The notes below the pieces were generated by a model. The model was not told the DNA's origin and did not search any database. It worked only from the letters and a program-made list of their open reading frames with translations. A stretch of DNA of 25,348 nucleotides from CAZBSE01 sp964561115 (GTDB lineage Bacteria > Actinomycetota > Humimicrobiia > Humimicrobiales > Humimicrobiaceae). This document shows, one piece after another, positions 7,902-14,698 of this stretch. The position numbers and the translations under genes are program-made. How positions within the stretch are numbered: the stretch's first letter is position 1; the number at the start of each line of letters is the position of its first letter. The stretch lies in the NCBI GenBank assembly GCA_964561115.1, contig CAZLOE010000017.1, positions 1-25,348 of the forward strand, read 5' to 3'.

Positions 7902-8695
7902 TGAAAATATTAAGCGGTGAAATCATTTCTAATGAGAAATACAGCGACAATCTCTACCGGATGGAGGTTTTTTCACCCTATATTTGCAAAAATGCAGGAG
8001 CGGGCCAGTTTGTCAATATAAAATGCTCCAGGGATGATATTCTACAGCCTCTCCTGAGGCGCCCCTTCAGTATTTTTTCCGTAGAGGAAAAATTTAATGT
8101 TTTTTCCATATTATATGTGGTCAAGGGAGCCGGTACCAAATTTATGTCCGGCCTTGATAGGGGAGATATACTTGACTTTGCAGGGCCGATGGGAAATGGA
8201 ATAAGTCTGGATGAAATTAAGGACAAGCTGCTCCTGATAGGAGGAGGCATTGGCATAGCTCCCTTAAATTTTGTGGCAAAGCTTGCAGCCGACAGTGAAA
8301 AAAGCGTGTTCTTTGCTGCAGGATTTAAGAATAACAATTATAAGAAATGGGAAAAAGATTTGATAGAGCTTAAGGCGGGATACAACATTTGTACCGAGGA
8401 CGGTTCCTGGGGAGATAAAGGCATGGTAACTGATTATATAAGAGAGAATTTAAAAACTTTTGATGATTACGATGTTTACTGCTGCGGGCCCAGAAATATG
8501 CTGAAAGTCATACAAAGACTTTACAGCCAGGAAAGCAACAGAGTAACAGCATTTCTTGAAGAAAGAATGGCATGCGGGGTAGGTGTCTGTGCAGGATGTG
8601 TGGTAAAAATAAGAAAGGGTAAAAAAAGTTTTTCCTACCAAAAAGTATGTCAGGACGGCCCAGCCTTTGACCTTAAGGGGGTAATATTTGACTGA
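7901..8695 (+). CDS. pyrK: Dihydroorotate dehydrogenase B electron-transfer subunit
   Basis: Carries electrons from PyrD's FMN to NAD+ using FAD and a [2Fe-2S] cluster. The FAD-binding RRPFSIF lies near residue 54, the NAD-binding IGGGIGIAPL near 113, and the C-terminal cluster ligands are Cys225, Cys230, Cys233 and Cys250 in the pattern CX4CX2CX16C. The 264-residue length is normal. Its presence means dihydroorotate oxidation is tied to NAD+ rather than to quinones or fumarate, a trait of many anaerobes and Bacillota and unlike the class 2 enzyme of mycobacteria. It overlaps carB by one base and pyrD by eight. Confidence 0.96.
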   Translation: MKILSGEIISNEKYSDNLYRMEVFSPYICKNAGAGQFVNIKCSRDDILQPLLRRPFSIFSVEEKFNVFSILYVVKGAGTKFMSGLDRGDILDFAGPMGNGISLDEIKDKLLLIGGGIGIAPLNFVAKLAADSEKSVFFAAGFKNNNYKKWEKDLIELKAGYNICTEDGSWGDKGMVTDYIRENLKTFDDYDVYCCGPRNMLKVIQRLYSQESNRVTAFLEERMACGVGVCAGCVVKIRKGKKSFSYQKVCQDGPAFDLKGVIFD

Positions 8696-9653
8696 TCAGG
8701 GCAGTTTGTTTTCACGGGAAACGGGCAGCGGAAAAGATGATACTCCTCTGTCGGTAAGGCTGGGGAGGATAAAGCTGGCAAATCCCATAATTGCCTGTTC
8801 CGGGACTTTTAATTTCGGAGTTGAGTACAGCCAGTTTTATGATGTTTCGATGCTGGGTGCTGTTGTCACCAAAAGCTATTCTCTTAAACCAAGACACGGC
8901 AATCCTCCGCCCAGGACCTGCGAGACTCCCTGCGGGATGTTGAATTCAATAGGTCTTCAAAATGATGGAATAGATGAGTTTATAAAAAAGCATCTTCCCA
9001 GGGCTGAAAAGTTAAACATAAACATTATTTTAAGCGTATTTGGAGAGGATGCAGAAGAGTTTAAAAAGGTGGTCTCAAAAGCAGCGATAATAAAGGAAAG
9101 GATCGCTGCTGTGGAGCTGAATCTTTCCTGCCCCAATGTTAAAAAGGGAGGGGTGACTTTCAGCGAGATGCCCGAGGAAGTGCGGAAGATAGTAAAATCA
9201 GCCTGCAGGATTATTAAGATACCGGTTATAGCCAAGCTCAGCCCGAACCATAAGAATACAGTGGAGGCGGCTGCTGCAGCTAAAAAAGGAGGAGCAGAGG
9301 CGGTGTCACTTATTAATACCGTGGTGGGCATGGCAGTAGATATAGAGACCTTCAGGCCCAGACTTGGAAATGTGCTGGGAGGGCTTTCCGGCCCTGCGGT
9401 AAAACCCATTGCCCTGGCAAAAGTCTACTGCCTGGCAAGAGAAAAAATACTTCCTATAATAGGAATGGGGGGAGTATTTGACTGGAAGGATGCCGTAGAG
9501 TTCATGGCAGCCGGAGCAAGTGCAGTGGGGATAGGCACGGTCAATTTTGTCCAATACGATGCAGGTAAAAAGATAGTAGAAGGTTTGAAAAACTATGTGG
9601 AAGAGAGAAGGATCAGAGATATAAGTGAGATTGTGGGAAGGCTTAAAACATGA
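8688..9653 (+). CDS. pyrD: Dihydroorotate dehydrogenase B catalytic subunit (class 1B)
   Basis: Oxidises dihydroorotate to orotate with FMN as a TIM barrel, paired with PyrK. The active-site NLSCPN (145-150) supplies Cys148, the catalytic base of class 1 enzymes. PIIACSGTFNFG (33-44) binds FMN phosphate and dihydroorotate, and AKLSPN and IGMGGV also match. The start is TTG at 8688, with AAGGGGG just upstream (8675-8681) and an eight-base overlap with pyrK. The first ~18 residues (Ser/Gly/Asp-rich) are an extension absent from typical PyrD, but no later good start exists. The stop overlaps pyrF's ATG in an ATGA. Confidence 0.95.
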   Translation: MTDQGSLFSRETGSGKDDTPLSVRLGRIKLANPIIACSGTFNFGVEYSQFYDVSMLGAVVTKSYSLKPRHGNPPPRTCETPCGMLNSIGLQNDGIDEFIKKHLPRAEKLNINIILSVFGEDAEEFKKVVSKAAIIKERIAAVELNLSCPNVKKGGVTFSEMPEEVRKIVKSACRIIKIPVIAKLSPNHKNTVEAAAAAKKGGAEAVSLINTVVGMAVDIETFRPRLGNVLGGLSGPAVKPIALAKVYCLAREKILPIIGMGGVFDWKDAVEFMAAGASAVGIGTVNFVQYDAGKKIVEGLKNYVEERRIRDISEIVGRLKT

Positions 9654-10387
9654 AAAGAAAAAAACTTAAAGCCCGGGACAGGTTGATAGTAAGCCTGGAT
9701 GTTGCAGGCAAAAGGGAGGTCATAAGCCTGTGCAGTAAAATTTCCGGAAAGGTGTCCACTTTAAAACTGGGCCTGGAGCTTATATACAGCATTGGTCCTG
9801 AAATAGTAAATACGGTAAAGAGCTTTGGCTACGGGGTAATGCTTGATGCCAAGCTTTTTGATATACCAAACACGGTGGCTGGTGCTCTAAAAGCCATCGG
9901 AAGGCTTGATGTAAATATGGTGACAATACATACCTTAGGGGGAAGAGCGATGCTTGCCGGTGCGGTAAAAACATTAAAAGAGCAGCGGGAAAATAAGATA
10001 AGGCCGCTTCTTCTGGGTGTCACCATACTTACCAGTCTTGATGACTCTGATCTTGATCTTATGGGTTTTAAAAAAAACCATATAAATTCGGTTTTAGACC
10101 TGGCAGGTTTTGCGGCAGAGGCAGGACTTGACGGTGTGGTATGTTCGGCCGGTGAGGTTGAAAAGATAAGAGAGAAGACCGGCAGCGATTTTTATATTGT
10201 GACTCCGGGAATAAGGCTTCCAGAGGATGACGTGGGGGATCAGAAAAGAGTGAGTACCCCCCGTGATGCAGTATCGAAAGGAGCGGATTTCATAGTGGTG
10301 GGCCGACCCATAACCAGAAATAAGGATATAGGTGGAGCTGTTGACCGGTACCTTGAAGAAATAAGAGGAGCGCTAAAAGATGATTAA
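9650..10387 (+). CDS. pyrF: Orotidine 5'-phosphate decarboxylase
   Basis: Decarboxylates OMP to UMP, the last step of the pathway. The catalytic D-x-K-x-x-D array is visible in LDAKLFDIPNT (Asp66, Lys68, Asp71), with the upstream Lys39 in TLKLGLE. The phosphate-binding end is VTPGIR plus VVGRPIT near the C-terminus. At 245 residues it is the short bacterial (Bacillus/E. coli) type, not the longer mycobacterial type. ATG at 9650 forms an ATGA overlap with pyrD, and its end overlaps pyrE by eight bases, so the three genes are probably translated in a coupled fashion. Confidence 0.96.
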   Translation: MKRKKLKARDRLIVSLDVAGKREVISLCSKISGKVSTLKLGLELIYSIGPEIVNTVKSFGYGVMLDAKLFDIPNTVAGALKAIGRLDVNMVTIHTLGGRAMLAGAVKTLKEQRENKIRPLLLGVTILTSLDDSDLDLMGFKKNHINSVLDLAGFAAEAGLDGVVCSAGEVEKIREKTGSDFYIVTPGIRLPEDDVGDQKRVSTPRDAVSKGADFIVVGRPITRNKDIGGAVDRYLEEIRGALKDD

Positions 10388-10997
10388 GATAATAGACCAG
10401 GTCAAGGGGCTTGACATGTATAAAATCCTTGAGGAAACCGGCGCAGTGATGGAAGGTCATTTCAGGCTGACTTCCGGTTACCATTCCAGATATTATCTTC
10501 AGTGTGCACAGCTTCTGCAGCATCCTGACATTACTTACAGACTTGCCGCAAGTGCCCTGGATCTTATGAGGAAAAGTATTGATACAGAGAAAATAGATAC
10601 TGTGGTGTCGCCGGCAGTAGGAGGCATCCTGTGGGGCTATATGCTGGCATATATTGCAGGGTTCAGGATGGTGTTTACAGAAAGGAAACCAGAAAAAATG
10701 GAGCTCAGGCGCGGATTTGAACTAAAGAAGAACCAGAAGATAATAGTTGCAGAAGATGTGATTACCACCGGTGGTTCGGTCAAAGAAGTAATAGATATAT
10801 GTGAAAAAAGAGGGGCGTCTGTAGTGGCAGTGGTAAGTATAGTGGACAGGTCGGATGACCTGGAATTTAAATGCCCTTATTATTATCTTATCAAGCTTGA
10901 CATAGATATATATAAACCTTCTGAATGCATGTTATGTAAAGAAAAAATTCCTCTCACATACCCCGGCAGCAAGAAAAAAATTGGTGACAATCGATGA
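10380..10997 (+). CDS. pyrE: Orotate phosphoribosyltransferase
   Basis: Joins orotate and PRPP to give OMP. The PRPP motif IIVAEDVITTGGS (121-133) and the flexible-loop ERKPEKMELRRG (101-112) are intact. A CxxC (CMLC, about 188) followed by PLTYPGS near the C-terminus is characteristic of one PyrE subgroup. Length 205. GAGGAG about nine bases before the ATG supports the start. It is the last gene of the pyr operon: the next gene has its own promoter 8 bases after the pyrE stop. No convincing intrinsic terminator follows, only a five-pair ATACT/AGTAT hairpin. Confidence 0.96.
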   Translation: MIKIIDQVKGLDMYKILEETGAVMEGHFRLTSGYHSRYYLQCAQLLQHPDITYRLAASALDLMRKSIDTEKIDTVVSPAVGGILWGYMLAYIAGFRMVFTERKPEKMELRRGFELKKNQKIIVAEDVITTGGSVKEVIDICEKRGASVVAVVSIVDRSDDLEFKCPYYYLIKLDIDIYKPSECMLCKEKIPLTYPGSKKKIGDNR

Positions 10998-11004
10998 AAA
11001 ATAG

Positions 11005-11033
11005 TTGATATTAAATATATATATTTGTATACT
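11005..11033 (+). promoter_or_regulatory. Promoter of the mihF-gmk-rpoZ operon
   Basis: TTGATA (11005-11010) and TATACT (11028-11033) are spaced by 17 bases. Transcription would start near 11040, giving a leader of about 30 bases to the ATG at 11072. This is among the best box matches in the window and sits just where the gene theme changes from pyrimidines to core metabolism. Confidence 0.7.
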
Positions 11034-11071
11034 CTAAAGTATCTCATTTCTTTTAAACAACGGGAAACTTT

Positions 11072-11392
11072 ATGGCTTTAAACAACTTAAATGACAATGA
11101 CCGAAGAAAGGGTTTAGAGAAAGCCAGGCAGGTAAGAAAAAAGAGAGCAGAAATCAAAGAGCAGCTTAAAAAAGGAAAAACAAACCTAAAATCTCTTTTT
11201 AAAGATCAGAAGCTCATTACGGAATATGTATCAAATATGAAGGTCATAAGTCTTATAAGTGCGCTACCTGGGAATGGAAGAGTCAACGCTCTTAAGATAT
11301 TAAAGGACCTGAAAATAAGCCCCAATAAGAAGATTGGCGGATTGGGCAGAAATCAAAAAGCCAGTTTCTATAATTTTTTCAAAATAACTTAA
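11072..11392 (+). CDS. mihF: Integration host factor, actinobacterial type (mIHF)
   Basis: Mycobacterial/Streptomyces IHF is a single-chain nucleoid-associated protein unrelated in sequence to E. coli IHF; it bends DNA and helps compact the chromosome. This 106-residue protein has the family layout: a long basic N-terminal helix (about 10-45, Lys/Arg-rich), then the helix-two-turn-helix part with LPGNGRVNALKILKDLKI (about 65-82) and the closing GGLGRNQKA (about 89-97). It lies directly before gmk and rpoZ, exactly as in Mycobacterium. A weak GGGAAA precedes the ATG. Its presence is the strongest taxonomic marker here for an actinobacterial relative. Confidence 0.9.
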   Translation: MALNNLNDNDRRKGLEKARQVRKKRAEIKEQLKKGKTNLKSLFKDQKLITEYVSNMKVISLISALPGNGRVNALKILKDLKISPNKKIGGLGRNQKASFYNFFKIT

Positions 11393-11415
11393 GGCCGCCA
11401 GTTCCGCTACCATAT

Positions 11416-12009
11416 ATGACAGCAAGAGGAAAATTATTCATCATCTCCGGACCTTCGGGTTCAGGGAAAACCAGCCTGATTGATGATGTACTTAGCAAGT
11501 CCATTGATTTTATAAGATCCGTTTCTGTTACCACAAGACCCATAAGAAAAGGTGAGACCGGCGGCAGTCACTACCATTTTATAAGCAGAGATGAGTTTAA
11601 TGAACTTATAGAAAAAGATATGCTTCTTGAGTGGGCGCCCTATGCAGGTTATCTTTACGGTACTCCAAAAAAGTTTGTAGAAGAAGAACTAAACCAGGGT
11701 AAAAACGTCATTTTAGTAATCGAGGTCAAGGGCGCCATGCAGGTGGTAAAAAAAGCAAAAGATGCCTATCTTATTTTTATAACCACCTCTTCCTATGAAG
11801 AACTGGAAGAAAGGATTAAAAAGAGGGGTACCGACAGTCCTGAGGAAATGGAAAAAAGACTGAAGACTGCAAAAGAAGAACTTGATTATATGAAATATTA
11901 TGATTGCATAATTGTAAATAATAATTATAATGAAGCTTTGCTAAATTTAAAAAAAGTTTTAAATACCAAAAGGAAAGGAAGACAGGCAAGTGAAGGTAGA
12001 GTATGTTGA
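11416..12009 (+). CDS. gmk: Guanylate kinase
   Basis: Phosphorylates GMP/dGMP with ATP. The P-loop GPSGSGKT (12-19) and the GMP-binding stretch (SVTTRPIRKGE, then GxxYxF-like GSHYHF) are present, followed by the lid with RIKKRG. The 197-residue length is usual. No good ribosome site precedes the ATG at 11416; the 23-base gap after mihF is GC-rich and lacks a GGAGG-like box, so initiation may depend on coupling to mihF. Its end overlaps rpoZ by 20 bases. Confidence 0.96.
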   Translation: MTARGKLFIISGPSGSGKTSLIDDVLSKSIDFIRSVSVTTRPIRKGETGGSHYHFISRDEFNELIEKDMLLEWAPYAGYLYGTPKKFVEEELNQGKNVILVIEVKGAMQVVKKAKDAYLIFITTSSYEELEERIKKRGTDSPEEMEKRLKTAKEELDYMKYYDCIIVNNNYNEALLNLKKVLNTKRKGRQASEGRVC

Positions 12010-12232
12010 TGAGTACAAAAATAGAATGAACAGCAAGTATAAATTATGTATGGCAGCGGCCAAGAGAGCAAGGGAACTGGGAAATTACCTCTCCGCACAA
12101 AAAAACATGGAGAGAATCGATGTGATAAAGCCGCTGGTTGATATTGAATCGCACGATCCGCTGGAAATTGCCTTTAGTGAAATAAAAGAAGGAAAAGTAG
12201 TTTTTGAAGAGAAAAAAAAGGAAACTAAGTAG
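11990..12232 (+). CDS. rpoZ: RNA polymerase omega subunit
   Basis: Small subunit that helps beta-prime fold and assemble. The core SKYKLCMAAAKRARELGNYL (14-33) matches the omega signature (usually KYxLVxxAAKRARQL), and the residues after it (LSAQ) resemble the actinobacterial version. Residues 50-80 form an acidic and Lys-rich tail. GTG at 11990 overlaps the end of gmk and preserves the VDEY segment that aligns with the family's N-terminus; AGGAAAGG about 11 bases upstream is a usable ribosome site. An ATG at codon 13 is the alternative. Gene order gmk-rpoZ-coaBC supports the call. Confidence 0.88.
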   Translation: MKVEYVDEYKNRMNSKYKLCMAAAKRARELGNYLSAQKNMERIDVIKPLVDIESHDPLEIAFSEIKEGKVVFEEKKKETK

Positions 12233-12234
12233 CC

Positions 12235-13452
12235 TTGGTTTTAGATAAATCCATATTTGCAAAAAAAAAGATTGTTCTTGGTATTACTGCTTCTATTGCA
12301 GCATATAAGGCAGCTTCGATCTGCAGCAGGCTTACAAATATGGGTGCAAAGGTGATCCCGGTAATGACTCCCAATGCACAGAATTTTATAGGCCCTCTCA
12401 CTTTTAGTTCCATAAGCGGTAACAAGACTATTGTGGAACAATTTGTCAATCAGGATAAAATTTATCACATTTCACTTTCTCACAGTGCAGATATTTTTTT
12501 AATTGCTCCTGCTTCAGCAGATATCATTTCAAAATTATCCTACGGAGTATGTGATAATTTCCTTACCACTTCTGCAGTTTCTGCAAGCTGTCCTGTTCTT
12601 ATCGCTCCGGCTATGAATGAAAGCATGTATCTTGATCCGGTAGTTAAAAAAAATATCTCCAGGCTGAAAGAGGAAGGCAAGTATTTTTTTATAGGGCCAA
12701 AGACTGGAAATCTTGCCTGCGGTGAGAAAGGTCTGGGAAGGCTGGAAGAAGAGGATGTCATTCTTGAAAGGCTGGGAGAACTTTTATCATATAGTAAAGA
12801 ACTTAAGGGCAAGAAAGTAATAATAACTGCAGGCGGAACCAGGGAATTTATTGATACCGTAAGATATATTTCCAACAGATCCAGCGGTAAAATGGGGTAT
12901 GCCCTGGCTGAAGAAGCGTTCTTCAGGGGTGCGCTAAAAGTGCTGCTGGTAAGTGCAGCCAGAGATCTTCCGAGGCCTTATGGAGTAGAGATAAAATATG
13001 TTGAAGGCAGCAGCCAGATGAAAAAGGAAATACTAAAGGTTTTTGAGGACAGTGATATTACCATTATGACTGCTGCGGTAAGCGATATTGTACCTAAGAA
13101 AAAATATGATTTTAAGTTAGAGAAAAAAAATGGTATATTATCCAAAATAAAGTTTAAAGAAAACGAAAACATTTTAAGTTGCTTATCCGAAAATAAAAAA
13201 AGAGGCCAGTATCTGGTTGGCTTTGCTGCAGAAAACGGTATCAGTGTCAGAAAGGTTTTAGAGAAAGTCAAAGATAAAAGCATTGACATGATGGTAGCAA
13301 ACGATATCTCCAAAGAGGGGATAGGGATGGAAAGCGACTACAACCGGGTGGAAATAATAAGAAAAGACGGCACGGTAAAGAAACTGGCCAGAGATAGGAA
13401 AAGAGTTATTGCCAGAGGTATCTGGGACGAGGTTATAAAAGATTTAGACTGA
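12235..13452 (+). CDS. coaBC: Bifunctional phosphopantothenoylcysteine synthetase/decarboxylase
   Basis: Carries out two steps of coenzyme A synthesis. The N-terminal CoaC flavoprotein has the catalytic His78 (YHISL), PASAD, the substrate clamp PAMNESM (125-131) and the ACGE segment with Cys162. The C-terminal CoaB part (from about 192) starts with VIITAGGTREFID, has NRSSGKMG, and ends with the CTP-binding FAAEN and VANDI regions. The 405-residue length is normal. The start is TTG at 12235, two bases after rpoZ, with AAGGAAA about 10 bases upstream; no ATG lies near the N-terminus in this frame. Confidence 0.95.
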   Translation: MVLDKSIFAKKKIVLGITASIAAYKAASICSRLTNMGAKVIPVMTPNAQNFIGPLTFSSISGNKTIVEQFVNQDKIYHISLSHSADIFLIAPASADIISKLSYGVCDNFLTTSAVSASCPVLIAPAMNESMYLDPVVKKNISRLKEEGKYFFIGPKTGNLACGEKGLGRLEEEDVILERLGELLSYSKELKGKKVIITAGGTREFIDTVRYISNRSSGKMGYALAEEAFFRGALKVLLVSAARDLPRPYGVEIKYVEGSSQMKKEILKVFEDSDITIMTAAVSDIVPKKKYDFKLEKKNGILSKIKFKENENILSCLSENKKRGQYLVGFAAENGISVRKVLEKVKDKSIDMMVANDISKEGIGMESDYNRVEIIRKDGTVKKLARDRKRVIARGIWDEVIKDLD

Positions 13453-13478
13453 CTTTAAAAGTATTGTTAGGAGGAATG

Positions 13479-14684
13479 ATGCCAAAGAAAAAAGAATTTT
13501 TATTTACATCGGAATCGGTGACCGAAGGCCATCCAGACAAGATGGCGGACCAGATTTCAGATGCGATTCTCGATGCTATTATAGTAGATGATCCCCAGTG
13601 CAGGACTGCCATAGAGACCTTACTCAAAACCGGAATTGTGATAGTGGCAGGAGAAGTAACCACTTCTACCTATGTTGAAATACCTAATATCGTGCGGGAA
13701 GTCGTTAAAAACATCGGATATACCAGGGCAAAATACGGTTTTGACTATGAGACCTGCGGTGTTATCACTTCTATCGGAAAACAGTCACCAAATATTGCCC
13801 AGGGTGTCACCAGTGCTTATGAGACCAGAGTAGGTGAAGGATATGAGAATGAGTTTGACAGCCAGGGTGCCGGTGACCAGGGGATGATGTTTGGTTATGC
13901 CTGTAATGAGACCGAAGATTTTATGCCCCTTCCCATTCAGCTGGCTCACAAGCTGGCTCACCGTCTGTCCGAAGTAAGAAAAGCAGGTTTACTGTCCTAT
14001 CTAAGACCTGACGGAAAATCACAGGTGACTGTTAAATATGAAAACGGAAAACCAGTTTCTGTTGAGACTATAGTGATAGCCACACAGCACGCCCCCAATA
14101 TCGATCCGGAGACACAAATAGAGCCTGATGTTAGGGAATTTATAGTAAAACCTATCATACCTGATAAGTATATAAGCAAGAATTTAAAATTATTTGTAAA
14201 TCCTACCGGAGAATTCACAGTCGGCGGACCTATGGGAGATACCGGCGTTACAGGAAGGAAAATAATCGTAGATACTTACGGCGGAATGGCAAGGCACGGC
14301 GGGGGATGTTTTTCGGGAAAGGACCCCTCAAAAGTTGACAGGTCCGCTTCATATGAAGCAAGACACGTTGCAAAAAACCTGGTAGCAAGCGGGGCTGCCG
14401 ACAGACTGGAGATCGAGATAGCGTATGCTATTGGAGTATCACACCCGGTATCGGTTATGGTGGACACCTTTGGCACTGAAAAAGTGGATATCAAAAAAAT
14501 TGAGAATGCAGTAAAAGAAATATTTGACTTGAGACCGGCAGCAATTATTAAGAACCTGGATCTTCTAAGGCCGATCTACAGAAAAACTGCTACTTATGGA
14601 CATTTCGGAAGGCATGATAGAGATTTCACATGGGAAAAACTGGATAAGGTTGATGAGATCAAGAGCATGCTGGGCCTCAAATAA
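13479..14684 (+). CDS. metK: S-adenosylmethionine synthetase
   Basis: Makes AdoMet from methionine and ATP. Diagnostic segments are GHPDKMADQISDAI (17-30), GAGDQGMMFGYA, and the P-loop-like GGPMGDTGVTGRK, with the C-terminal GHFGR. The start is set by AGGAGG at 13469-13474: ATG 13479 lies four bases after it, whereas ATG 13476 is too close and a TTG at 13464 lies upstream of the ribosome site. That leaves 401 residues starting MPKKKEFLFTSESVTEGH. AdoMet from this enzyme feeds RsmB and RsmD, both encoded in this window. Confidence 0.96.
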   Translation: MPKKKEFLFTSESVTEGHPDKMADQISDAILDAIIVDDPQCRTAIETLLKTGIVIVAGEVTTSTYVEIPNIVREVVKNIGYTRAKYGFDYETCGVITSIGKQSPNIAQGVTSAYETRVGEGYENEFDSQGAGDQGMMFGYACNETEDFMPLPIQLAHKLAHRLSEVRKAGLLSYLRPDGKSQVTVKYENGKPVSVETIVIATQHAPNIDPETQIEPDVREFIVKPIIPDKYISKNLKLFVNPTGEFTVGGPMGDTGVTGRKIIVDTYGGMARHGGGCFSGKDPSKVDRSASYEARHVAKNLVASGAADRLEIEIAYAIGVSHPVSVMVDTFGTEKVDIKKIENAVKEIFDLRPAAIIKNLDLLRPIYRKTATYGHFGRHDRDFTWEKLDKVDEIKSMLGLK

Positions 14685-14698
14685 TTATTGTGTTTTAG

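Noticed and set aside
11029..11042. Intrinsic terminator after pyrE (ATACT/AGTAT hairpin)
   Set aside because: Only five AT-rich pairs, no adjacent T-run, and it overlaps the -10 box of the mihF promoter.
13464..13478. TTG start for metK at 13464, or ATG at 13476
   Set aside because: The AGGAGG ribosome site (13469-13474) lies downstream of the TTG and almost touches ATG 13476; ATG 13479 has usable spacing and gives the usual N-terminus.
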